Source: Rugalucina vietnamica
Taxonomy: Eukaryota; Mollusca; Bivalvia; Lucinida; Lucinidae
Assembly (NCBI GenBank): GCA_964017185.1
Contig: OZ024870.1
Location: 36,066,139 to 36,130,138, forward strand
Length of the DNA stretch: 64,000 nucleotides
Direction: 5' to 3'
The notes under the pieces were generated by a model. The model was given only the letters and a program-made list of their open reading frames with translations, was not told the DNA's origin and searched no databases. The position numbers were made by a program, and so were the translations under genes. Every line of letters starts with the position of its first letter. The stretch's first letter is position 1. Positions 52,621 to 64,000 of the stretch are shown here, piece after piece.

Positions 52621-53620
52621 TTGAAAAACTGCTATAGATCTATAGAATACTGCCCGTGTAGATTCGTTAAGACGTATATGCCAATTTTGTATGAATGTAT
52701 GAATGAATTATCTTTTCAACATTTTGAGTATGACTATATCATGATGACTTTTCTTGCAATGTTGGCCTAGAGTGTATTATTATTTTTCATTATATATTTA
52801 TTTCAATTACTTTTCCGAATACAATCTTCAATTAAGTTACATTAAACTGCGTCACGGTATCTGTCATTAATGCGGCACGTGCCTGCAACGTGACATAAGT
52901 GCGTCTTTAACGGCTCGAAGATCAAACAAGTCGCCGAATCAACAGGTATTGCACGGTGCAATACAGGTAGGTGGTAATAAAAGTGTCATTTTTTTCTTTT
53001 GAAATTTCGGCGGCGATTTCTTAGAATATACATGAATGCAAGTACGAAAGATAGAGGAGAAAAAAAAGAAGAATATTCAAATTCATGCCTGAATGATTCC
53101 ATTTAATTCACATAATCCGTTCCTCCACTGCCCTTTTGTAGAGAAAAGTATAAAATATGACCAACAAAACGAAGGGGAAAAAAGAAGATAGAAAAAAGCG
53201 AAAATGGTTGTTGAACCAAACGTATCTCTCCAACGTGTGCAATTGAATTATATTCGGATATTGGCGGTATTCTTCATTGAACGTGATAGACAGATGTGGC
53301 TAGAATTGATATAGGGCAATCTCATTACGCTCATTTACGTCGGGGGACATCAAAGTCGTTGTTGTCAGGTCTAAAGCTTAAAAAAGATGCTTTAATTTGA
53401 ATTGAAGCTTTCACATTGTTCAATAATTATCGTTATTTTTACGGTGTTAAGTATGATTAGAGATACGGCGAGATAAATCATGTTGCGTTTTTTTAATCTA
53501 AAGATAATCCGTTAAGAATCGTTGTATGTGTCCAAAAAACATAATTATGGGCGTAATTCGTAAGGAAAAAGAACAACAGCTTGTGCAAATCGACTGATAA
53601 TTGATAAACAACTAAAGAGA

Positions 53621-53622
<2 letters not shown>

Positions 53623-53653
<31 letters not shown>
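53623..53653. repeat. CT microsatellite
   Basis: About 15 TC units. Confidence 0.95.
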
Positions 53654-53654
<1 letters not shown>

Positions 53655-53895
53655 GTCTTTCTGACAAAGATGCCGGTGTTTAGTATCTATTTGTTGGAAA
53701 TTTGAAGCTCTATTTAACAGAAATAAAATCTTTTACTATTATATGAATTATGGCGAAGAAAATTTAAACGATTTATATTTGCTAATATACAAAAATTCGG
53801 ACCACATTCAGCGGCCGGTAAAATATTGATTTTTTTCACCGATTTACCTGTCTACCTAAGCGACAGACACAGCGGAGGCAAATATCAATATTTAA

Positions 53896-54067
53896 GAAAT
53901 AGATCAGCTCTAGCAGTGAATTGTTGAGTAATAATTCACTGTTTGGAGGTCAGTTGTAAAGAAGATCAAATCACGAGCGCGTAGCGCGAGTGATTTATCT
54001 TCTTACAACTGACCGACAAACAGTGAATTATTACTCAACAATTCACGCACTTGAGCTGATCTATTTC
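53896..54067. mobile_element. Near-perfect foldback hairpin (172 bp)
   Basis: Arms GAAATAGATCAGCTC, GTGAATTGTTGAGTAATAAT and GGTCAGTTGTAA with complements, apex around CGAGCGCGTAGCGCGAG. Same style as 41509 and 51082. Confidence 0.78.
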
Positions 54068-55416
54068 GATTCTAACACACAATAAACGGAATTAATGTTG
54101 CTGAAACCGTCGATATCGTTCAGCTTTCCGCCATTGCATTGCAGATATCCCGCCAAATATTTGACTGTAATGCTGGTATTTACACACACTTATTACGTTT
54201 GTTGTGCGCTAAAACGACGTTTCACCGTCTAACGCTGCTTTGTGGGATAGCTGACGTCACAAATGCCGCAAAGTAACGTCACGCTTATTCGCCCAGTGAA
54301 ATTGTTGCACAATATAACACGTTTTTTTACCATTGGCTATATAGGCGAGGTGTGTTAGAATCAATAGCAGTTTCAGATCTCTTTATCTTTATCTCAGCTT
54401 AAACGTGCATCAAACAAGCATGTTCAACGTGCCTGGAACGCGCATGGAACTTTTTCGAAACGTATATGTCAGACGTCCGAAACACGCAGAGCTTCTAGAA
54501 AATTTTTAAGCATGTTTCTTTTTTATCCCAAACGCGCACGAAACACACACCGTTTTTAGAGACGTACAGCGTCGCGCACCGGGCGTACACCAAGGGTACC
54601 CAACGTACTCGTATCGCGTTTTGAACGAGTCTCCGACGGGCGTCAGTCGTATTTGGAATTTTGCAATTTTTTCAACACGCTCGGCGCGCGTTTCACTTAC
54701 ACGCTAATGTGTAATTTCACTAGCAATCCAGATGCCGCTAATATGTTAGGTTTCCGTAAATTTGGTCACTTCCCGGCCTGGTTATGGTTTTTATCGATAA
54801 CCGTGACGTAATGTTCTAAAAATAGATATGAACGCATGATTCCTCGTCTTAAAAATAGATATTGACTAATCCGCGAATCTGTACTTAAGCAGACTATTGA
54901 GTCGTTTCGACCCAATATAAAATAAAGAATATCACAAAAGGACAAATTAATGAAGCCAACAGTGAGTGCATCACGAAAAACAACCATTATGAATAATTAT
55001 TCTCACGAATAGACAGTCAATGTTAACATTATAAAATAGCTAAAAATAATGTTTTGGGCATTCTGTAATTATACTTTAGAAAGCAAAAACAACAATCTGT
55101 ATCGAAATAGATGGGGGCGAAAAATAGAAGTCTCCCACAGACCGTGAACTGAAATGGCTGGACAATTTACGCATTATGGCCAGTAATCTCACTTTTCAAT
55201 TCAAAACTTCAATACCATTCAAATTGTTAAGTAGCACAATTGACAAAACAGTTGATTTTCATAAATAGGGTTATAGTTTTATTTCCAAACAATAATAATT
55301 TCGACAAATAAACAATCTCTCAAAACGGACTATTTTGTCCCTCGGACGAATATCTATAGTAAGTTTTGCAATACATAATGACATCTATAATTGGTTATGG
55401 AGTGAAGAGCTTTGAG
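54068..55416. other. Intergenic with a CpG-rich element
   Basis: 54381-54740 is dense in ACGCGC/CGTGC words and begins with the inverse of 50252-50277. The remainder shows no gene or recognised repeat. Confidence 0.5.
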
Positions 55417-55736
55417 TCATAAGATAAGATAAGATAAAGTTTATTTAAATGCAGTAGGCCAATGGCCCTTGAGCATATACTACAATAACAATCATAACCA
55501 CATGCAAAGTGAAGTGTCAAATACATGTATCAAGACAGATTTCTAATACGGAAATATCCTAATGTATAAATATAACTACTTTCTTTCAGGGAGATGCACA
55601 AAGTTCTGAAATTTTGAAAGGAAGCATCATACTTTCGAATCTTAAGAACATGAAAAATACATCCCTTCAATACAGAAATTCATACAACTCCATGTCAGAA
55701 ATTCTACTAAAGGTGTTATAAACAAAACTATAATCA

Positions 55737-58700
55737 TTAATAACATAATGTATTTCTTAGAGTGAAAGCTTTCTGAACGAATATTGCTATATCTATGATT
55801 TGCTTCTCATTTGTAGTATTAAACATCTGCTTTAATTTTAAGTGATTTGGGTTTGTATAAAAATAAATGTCAATATATTGTTTTCTAAGATCATTATATA
55901 AACTACATTCAAACAAAAAATGAAATTCATTTTCGACGACATTACACCTTTTACATAATCTTTGATGAGTTGGTATTTTGACTGGCTTATGCCACCTTCC
56001 AGATTCTATTTCTAATCTATGAGATGAACATATTAATCTTGTTAAAGCATTTCTATATTTTTTAACTTTTACAAAATTTAAATAGTTTCGAAATTGAAAA
56101 GAGCTAACGCAAGCATAAAAATTTGCTCTGCTCGACTCTTGAATTCTTGAATTCCAATTCTGAATAAACTGATCGTGTAATCTTTGTTTGACTAAACTTA
56201 GAAACAAATTAACATTTCCTACCCCTTGAGCCAACCAAACGTCATTGAAGCCCAAAGATTCTAGCAGCTTTTTAACTAAAGACGCCCAATTATCTTTATC
56301 TGGCATTCTATCCATATCCTCTAACATCATATTATAAATATATCTTATATACTTAGCTTCATTAAATACAATAATCTTTAACCAATATTTGATAATCATG
56401 AAAAACCTATTATTTTGAAAAGATGTCCTCCCAAGTTCACCATAAACAAAATCATTTTGAGTACATTTTTGACGCCTAACAACCGTTTGCAAAATTGTAG
56501 ATGGACTGTTTCTATTTTATCTGCCTTACAAAAACCCCATACTTCACCTGAATAATTAAGTATTGGTGAAACTAACTTATCAAATAATTCTAACTTATGA
56601 TAAGGCGAAATATCAGTAAATTTATACAAATAACTATTAAGTCTAAATATGGCTTTCTGTGCCTGACCTGCCAATGTACTTTGAGCTAAACTAAAAGACC
56701 CACCAGGAGTGAATACAACGCCAAGATATGAGAATGATTCAACTATAGATAATTCCATGCCGTTATAATAAAATTTCAAATTTCCTGGTAACTGACCACC
56801 TCTTCGGAACACAATAATCTTAGATTTTTCTGTATTTACAGTTAATTTCCATTTATTACAATATTCCTTTAAGATATCCAAACCTTTTTGCAACCCTTCA
56901 GGTGTTTCCGAAAATATGGTTATGTCATCTGCATAAAGAAGCAAAAATAATTTGAAAACAGTAATATCTATACCTTCAGCTCCATGAACATAGAAAAAAT
57001 CTTCAATATCATTTACAAACATAGCAAATAAAAAAAGGCGACAAACATTCACCCTGTCTCACCCCAAGACAACATGAAAATTCATCACTCAATTCGTTAT
57101 TACATTTTACTTTAGACTTTATATTTTGATACATACTCTTTATTACTTTTAATATTTGTCCCCTGACACCTAACTTAATTAGTTTGTACCACAAAATATC
57201 TCTAACAACGTAGTCAAAAGCTTTAGTGAAATCAATAAATGCGCAATAAAACTGTTTTCCACTATTTAACATATGCGTAATGAGTCCATGGAGAACAAAA
57301 ACGTTGTCAACTGTACTCATTGATTTTCTAAAACCGGCCTGTGCCTCGATATACACCTGATAAGTTTCTGCCCACTCGATTAATCTGTTGTTTAACAAAC
57401 GTGAAAATAATTTACCTAAGACGCTAAGCAAAGTGATACCCCTGTAATTGTTAACATCATCTCTGTTACCCTTTTTATGTAAGGGCACAATGTAACCCTC
57501 AGCCCATGAACTTGGAAAATAACCTATCTGTAACAATTTATTAAAAAGTGTATGTAAATAAGGCAAAAACACGTGTTGCCCTTGAGAGATGAACTCATTT
57601 ATCAATAAATCTGGACCTGCACTTTTACCATTTTTAAGTTGCTTAATTGACTTTAAAATTTCTTCCTTAGAAATCTCAGCATCTAATTCTGAAAACATCA
57701 CTTGAATTTCGCTATCCAAAAACCTTTCTTGAAAGAAAATAACTTCTTCATCTGGCTGAAAGAAAATATCATCTGGGTTATTAATTGCTTTGAAATACTC
57801 TGCAAACTGATTTGAAGATATGTTTCTTGATGTGCTATTATTAACATTTGCTGCATCTTTCAGGAGTTTCCAATACTCTTTTGCATTTTTATATTTTGCA
57901 TCTACAAGGCGCTTAGTTTTCGCTTTATCTTGTTCTAACTTAAAATTTCGTACCTCCGCATTATAACTAGCTCGTGCTCTCACCATATTGCTTCTATTGA
58001 TATCCGATTTTTCACCTCTATATATATTAAGTAAATTCAAAAATGCAATCTTTTTATATTCACATTCTTCGTTATATACAAAATTTGGTTTGACATTTTG
58101 CAGGTTATTGCCCCCTTTTGAGGACTTAAAAAATGGTTCTGCTATATTTTCAACTAAACTCGTAAAAGACATAATAGAAATATCTACTTCATCATTTGAT
58201 AATGCTGTTTTTAAATTTTCATCCATTAAATTCAACTGCTCACAGACTGATTCAGATTGTAAATTTTCAATAAAAACATTTACCCTCTCATTATTCCATA
58301 CATATTTTCCTTTACATGTACTTTTAGGCAACTTCTCTGACTCTTGCTCATTGATTTTGTGACATTTAAACTGCATAGAAAAATTTAATTCACAATGATC
58401 AGACATTATGTTAGGATCTTTCACACAAAAGTTTGTAAAATATTTGAATAATGCTTGATCTGCAATAACATAATCAATTAAACTTGAGCCGCGTGAACCC
58501 ACATAGGTGCATCTTCCCAGTGCAGAGTCCTCACCAACTCTGCCGTTTACTATGCGCAACCCTGACCGTTTGCAAAAATCCAAAAGTTGCGTACCGTTTG
58601 CATTAAAGCCACGATCTTGGGTTGTACGAGGCAAATTTATATCACAAGTATATTCGTCGGGAAGAGCATCTATGTGTGTAGAATTATCAAGCAACACAAA

Positions 58701-59240
58701 ATCATCTCTATCTGCAGTTCTTGCATTCATGTCCCCACATATCAAGAAATGTGAATTACTTCCAAATTTGTTTTTCAGACATGCAACATAACTACACATT
58801 CTATCAAAAATATCCTCATCAATCAAATTCTGTCTGCTCGAATCAGATGGCAAATTATAACAAAGACATATAAATACATCATCTGCAATGTTAAGTTTAG
58901 AACCTTCGATCCTCAGCCACAAAATGTCATCATTTTCTTTATGTATCAATATGTTTGAAGTATCAAAAGGCAATGAATCTCTAACGTATATTACAATACC
59001 CCCTGATGCACGTTTTGTATTTTTCTTATACTCTGTACGATTTAGTTGAAACAATGAATAACCATTTACATGCAAATCTGAGAACTCATCAGCCCATGTT
59101 TCAGTTAGTAAAATAAAATCATTATTTGAAAATATGGATTTCAGTTCATCTGACTGTAACTTGTCAATACGTCTTGTTTTCAGTCCTTGAACGTTTAGAA
59201 GAGCGAACCGTAAAAGTAGATTTGTGCTCCCCCGCCTGTC
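55737..59240 (-). pseudogene. L1-like ORF2 (endonuclease-reverse transcriptase), frameshifted
   Basis: The frame opens directly after the ORF1 stop. Endonuclease words: LLNVQG, LTETWAD, CGDMNART, SLIDYVIAD, MSDHCELNF. RT words: LKNGKSAGPDLLINEF, NNYRGITLL, FIDFTKAFDYV, GVRQGECLSP, then after a frame change near 57050 the catalytic YADDI. A second change near 56450 leads to the C-terminal CKRCNVVENEFHFLFEC. The earliest Met in the initial frame is well inside the endonuclease domain. Confidence 0.87.
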
Positions 59241-60640
59241 CTATGCACTGTCATTATCATGTTTCTGCGTGTCCTTATCACGAGCACCTCCATTAAGATC
59301 AGTGTTGGTTTCGTCGTCCCCTATAACCATTTGTTCAATGTCATTTCCGTTGTTGATGACACCAAAATTTCTCGGCTTAGTCCCTTGAACATATTGCGAG
59401 TAAAATTCGTTATCCGAATCCTCGCTCGACCCCTCGCTAGATACGTGCGTATCATTGTCATTTTTTTCAAAGCGTCGCATCCTCTGTAGTATACTAGGAG
59501 AGACTTTCCTAGTATTTTCCATGTGTGCCATCGGCGTTTGTTCCGGCACTGGCTCATAATTACGCACTGACTGTTCAACATTTATTTGGTCCGGCGGTTT
59601 CACAGACATGCCAGCCAACAAAGACTGACTCGCTTCTTGTTCATCATCAACTTGTGATGGTCCCTGTTCGACCTGCTCTTGTTGTACCATGTGACCCTGA
59701 CCCTGATTTGGCCTAATATTTTGTGGATCTGTGCTCAATGTACCGATTAAACGATCTGTATGACCTTGGTTTTCATGTTCCGCTTGTCGTTCTGATTCGT
59801 ATAACTCTTCGAGTTCTTTCAAAGCTCGCCGTTGCATTTTTACTTCATGTTCTAAATTTTTCAGACGCACTGTCCTTTCCATCTGACTGGCTGGGTCTCC
59901 TAATTGTGGAGATCCAGAGCCCCATCCTCCACGCTGCGCACCCATTTCATAAGCAGGCTGCTTCCCCCATGGTAACTCCTCAATATTCTGATCACGTGAC
60001 CGAAAAAATCTTTCACCCGCTGGATTATTATATCGATCGCCCTGTGATGAGTCGGTCGCTGGCTCATGACCCGAAGATAAGTTTTCACTGGCCTGTGCAT
60101 TTGAAGTGTTACTATTTCGTACCCTCGTAGTAATCCTAGTGCCTTTCATTATTTCAGCCCACCCAGGAAATGCATCATCAATTACGACATTGTTCTTCAC
60201 TAACCGTGCCGGGTATTGAATTTGGACCGTGTCATTCTCGCGTTTATTTTGCTTCAATGCCTTGTACTTTGGCCATAACAGTTTTCTAGCGTTCGTTATT
60301 TCTACAGGATAGTCTCTATCCACGGAGAACTGTGTACCCCTCAATAAGCGGGCGCTATTCAGAATTTTCACAGTATCAGCGTAATTGTTAAAGGCTGCTA
60401 TAATTGGTCTTTTTGAGAATCTATTTCGTTTTTTTCGACCAAGCCTGTGGGCACGTTCAATTACAATATCATCCGGGTTCAGGCTCAAATCAACTTCGAA
60501 GAACTGTTTTAGAACCAGCACGCAGTCCTCCTTGTAACACTCATATAGACCGCGAAAAATCAGGTTATTGCGTCTGGATCTTGCCTCAAGGTCTACCGAT
60601 TTATAATTAAGCAGAGTTATTTTACGGTCATGTTCACTTA
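59241..60640 (-). pseudogene. L1-like ORF1 (RNA-binding, RRM-like)
   Basis: The intact frame runs from about 60640 to the TAG at 59243-59241. It holds the L1 ORF1p signature LEARSRRNNLIFRGL, then IERAHRLGRKKRN and RPIIAAFNNYADTVKIL, and a long Gln/Glu/Asp-rich C-terminal tail. Upstream coiled-coil codons are in another frame. Confidence 0.85.
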
Positions 60641-60754
60641 ATGACTTTTCAGCCGCTGCTGTTTTTCTTTCACCGTATCCACTGTGCTCTTCATCTCATC
60701 AAAACTAGGCAATTTACCCTCAATATTCAGCAATTTTTCAAAGAAAAAAAAAGA

Positions 60755-62505
60755 CTTGAAAGAATCTGTGTTGAATCATCAGTCCACTGCAGAGAGGCTT
60801 CACTGAGAACGCCTCACCATTGAACTGTGCAATTATAGTAGATGAAGTGATACGTGAAGGGAAAGACAGTGGAAAACCGGTATATATGGCTATGTTGGAT
60901 GCAAAGTCCGCGTTTGATGTGGTGGTAAAAGACATTCTTATGAGGAAAACATTTCTTTCTGGTGTGGATGCAGCAGCTTGGTCACTTATCGATTAACTTC
61001 ATACTGAAACAAAATGTATGATTAAATGGATGGACAATAAATCTTCAGAATTTGAGATTTTCCAGGGCGTGAAGCAAGGCGGCCTGTTAAGTGCCGATGT
61101 ATGTAAGGTTTATGTCAACGACCTGTTAAAATGTTAAAAGACTGTGATCTAGGAATTAATATAGGACCACTAACGTTGAATGCTGTAGCGTGTGCCGACG
61201 ACATAGCCCTATTTGCTGATAATCCAGTTGCTCTTCAGATATTGTTGAACTATGCTTATCATTATAGTAACCTACATAGATATCTTCTACAGCCACAGAA
61301 AAGTGTGATACTACCTATCTACTGGAACATTAGATGCAAAATGAAAACCACTAGGGCAAGAACCAATGCCAATAGTCAATAAGGCACCTCATCTTGGTAT
61401 TATCCGTAGTACTAGCATAGAAAATACAGGGCGCAAAACAGTGACACAGAATATATCTAAAGCACGTAAGGCATCATACGGTCTTTTGTCAGCAGGATTC
61501 CACGGTGAAAATGTGTTGGATCCGGTTACCTGTGTAAACCTGTTAAAAACATTTATATTACCTATATTGACTTATGGATTAGAAGTTTTATTGCCATCTC
61601 AAGGCTCAGTTAAAAAACTAGAGCAGTTTCAGAAACAATTACTGACAAGAATTCTATCGGTACCTCAGAATACTCCAGATGCAGCTGTTTATATATTGTC
61701 AGGATTAATACCCGTTCAGGAACAAATAGAATGAAAAGCATTGACTCTCTTCAATAATATATGTAGACAGGATAGTACTAGTGTAGAGCACCAGATAGCA
61801 AATAGACAACTTACGGTAAAGGATTCTGATAGCGCAAGTTGGTTCATCGGTCTACCAGACATTCTCTACAAGTACGAATTACCCTCACCATTGAAATTAT
61901 TAGAAAATCCCCCAGAAAAACTTCAGTGGAAAAGAACAGTCAAAACAGCCATTCATGAATATTGTAGAAAGCAAATTCAACAGGATATTCCATTATACTC
62001 TAGTTTGAAGTAGTCTACTTTACAGGGATAGATTATATCCCTGGTTCTTGTCATACTGTATTGGAAATAAAAGGAGATCCAATTCGCGAAGTTCAAAAAC
62101 TCTTCAGTTAAACTAAGGCTTCTAACTGGTACATACATTTTACAGTCAAAGAGGGTGAAGTTCTGTGACGCAGAAAAGTCATCATTATGTAAACTTTGTA
62201 ATGAAGCCAACGAAGACCTAGAGCACTTCCTTTTGAAATGTAAAATGCTTGACCCAGTAAGGCTACAAATTCTTGACTGTATTACTCAGCCAGTACATGA
62301 ATACACAGGGAAATCCTTCTACGGTGAAAATTCTGAAAACAAACTAAATATTTTATTGAATTTGAAATCTACTCAGGTCTCCTCGCTGCTTAGTGCAGAG
62401 GTCAAGGGAAACATTGAGTTTCATTCGCGTAGGCTGTGTAGTGCCTTGCATGTTGAGAGATTCAGGATACTACAAGAGAGAGGTTTAGCGACACTGAAAT
62501 AGAGA
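60755..62505 (+). pseudogene. LINE family 3, RT C-terminal half
   Basis: Degenerate frames give LQRGFTENASPLNCAI, MLDAKSAFDVV, GVKQGGLLSADV, the catalytic CADDIALFAD, then a C-terminal domain with CKLCNEANEDLEHFLLKC. Stops and frame changes throughout. It starts where the 48090-48709 fragment stops. Confidence 0.8.
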
Positions 62506-64000
62506 AGGATAGTTGGTGAATTGGTGCTGCGTGTTATGGGCTTGTAAATATGTTATTACTAATTCGCATGGAAGTGAAATTTAAATAAAGGGCTAATATA
62601 AAGTTAATAGGAAATGGCTGCAGGTGATGGGCAGATGAATAAATTCAATCAACGCATTATCTACGTTGGACGACGGTACAACTACGTTGATCTACACTCC
62701 TAGCAACGTTGGATAACAGTAGATCTACAACTACGTTGGGTGGTGGTGCAACTGCGTTGGACAACTGTACAACGGTTCACCGATCCTGGTCGGAGAGATA
62801 CAACAAGAACAAGTACACCCCAGTTTCACTACATATACGTGGGATCATCAAAAATACGTGGCCTTTTCTTATAACTTATGATTATATGACTCGATTCCAC
62901 TCAAACTTTCAATCCACATGGACCCATGTAATATGCAGCAGTGTGCAAAATTTCATCACAATCCCTTCATACGTTACAAATTATTAGTGAAATGAAAACA
63001 CCCACTTTCGCCATCATGGAGCACTTCGATGACGTCAGTAACGTCGAGGCAAAAACACTGATTTTGAACCACAAAATGTGCTTTTTAGGGCTACTGTTTT
63101 TTTTACATTTTTACTGCTCAAAGTATGTTAAAAATTTGTCCACTATTGGAGCATGGTTTAAATAACCAATATGTATAAAAATATTAATGTATTGCCTTGA
63201 TTTGAGAATAAATTTGGACTGGGCATATTCATGCTGACTTTTAACATTACAGCAGATACGCAGAGGCCGCTCGCAAGGATATTTTCATGTGCATAGCAAC
63301 GGAAAAACGTTCGATTTCTTTGGAGTTCAAAACGAATCGACAATCAGTGCCTTCATTTGCAGCAATTGCCTGTAATATATAGTCTTACAAATTTTTCTGA
63401 GACTTTCAGAGAAATTCCTGCACATATTTCTGCAAATGAACACACACATTTTTCTCAATACTTTTCGGTCTTTCTGTCTTTTTTCTTCAACCGAAAGTAA
63501 GGTTCAGTCGCACCAATAAACAGATGAAAATAACGAATTCAGGCTTAAATAAACGTTTTACTCCCATTTGAACACCTATTTCATGATCAAGATCAATTTT
63601 TCGACCATTTGCACCCAAAAATTCCGAAAAATAAGCGTTGGAGTCATTTTTCTTTGCAAATGTTTGTGAACGTACCCTCATTCCAAAAGTCAATAATGGC
63701 GGTCAAAAACAAGTTCCCAGCCTGATTCACGCCACCAACATGCTGCCATTATCGACTCAAATGTGAAAGGAAAGATGTGTCACAAAATGCTGATTAACAA
63801 AACTTACTTCAAAGACATAATCCTGTAATGAAAATCACATAAATGATGTCTGTTCCTGCTTTTTTGTAAATAAACAATCCAAAACATGAACCGGGTTATG
63901 ACGCAAATTGACCTCCAGATGCTGACGTCATAACTCTCCGTTAAAGGGACATTCAATAAATTTCAAGACAGTCGATTTCAGTTAAAATCGGCATCACTTT
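62506..64000. other. Intergenic, no gene seen
   Basis: 62640-62770 repeats CAACTACGTTGG/AACGTTGGA words, another short CpG-bearing repeat. Beyond it no exon-like frame, RNA gene or known element was recognised. Confidence 0.5.

Larger units (their letters stand above)
55417..60740 (-). mobile_element. L1-like non-LTR retrotransposon, nearly full length
   Basis: On the minus strand: ORF1 (RNA-binding), ORF2 (AP endonuclease, reverse transcriptase, C-terminal CxxC...H...C), then AATAAA-containing 3' end with a TCTTA/TTATC repeat tail (55417-55436). The 5' end stops inside ORF1's coiled-coil region, next to a LINE family 3 fragment. Two frame changes in ORF2 and one in ORF1 (near 60645) show it is inactive, but it is young enough to retain long frames. 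Confidence 0.88.

Overview
The window is animal nuclear DNA, most likely from a bivalve mollusc. The evidence is spliced genes with GT-AG introns, bivalve-style tRNA-derived SINEs, tandem-repeat-bearing 'pearl'/Helentron-like elements, degenerate CR1- and L1-type LINEs, and a short secreted peptidoglycan recognition protein with a bivalve-style Cys-rich N-terminal module. The species cannot be fixed from sequence alone. All exon models were read by eye from splice signals, reading phase and family resemblance.

Region by region. (1) 1-21.66 kb, minus strand: the 5' half of a RANBP2 (Nup358) orthologue. Eleven coding exons join in phase to about 436 codons of the N-terminal TPR/alpha-helical region, and the gene continues off the left edge. 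Its introns are full of mobile DNA: a 3.9-kb element with 1.06-kb inverted arms, two tandem-repeat rolling-circle-like elements, a broken CR1-like LINE, SINEs, and ten copies of a ~235-bp foldback MITE that alternate in orientation around the small exons. (2) 21.7-28.7 kb: an ETS-motif promoter region for RANBP2, then a run of CpG-rich terminal-inverted-repeat elements, one nested inside a MITE. (3) 28.7-39.2 kb, plus strand: a 4.72-kb unit repeated twice in tandem, each carrying an intact ~589-aa single-pass membrane protein with a PPxY motif and a PDZ-type C-terminus. The unit begins exactly at the 5' end of a Helentron-like element. (4) 39.9-46.6 kb, minus strand: a complete five-exon gene for a 236-aa secreted PGRP with all amidase zinc-ligand positions. 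(5) 46.6-64 kb: mostly repeats. These are a coding-like echo of the membrane protein's C-terminus, two complementary halves of one LINE family 12 kb apart, a nearly complete L1-like LINE whose ORF1 and ORF2 share one frame across a single UAG, and several near-perfect foldback hairpins.

The most interesting signals are these. Tandem arrays inside rolling-circle-like elements carry consensus transcription-factor sites: IR3 estrogen-response elements every 128 bp in RANBP2 intron 1, CREs every 151 bp in intron 9, and ERR-type half-sites upstream of both membrane-protein copies. A gene-bearing tandem duplication has its edge at a rolling-circle-like element terminus. A MITE family repeatedly brackets single exons as inverted pairs. 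A SINE target-site duplication has duplicated a 5' splice site. The L1-like element appears to need non-AUG or readthrough expression of ORF2.
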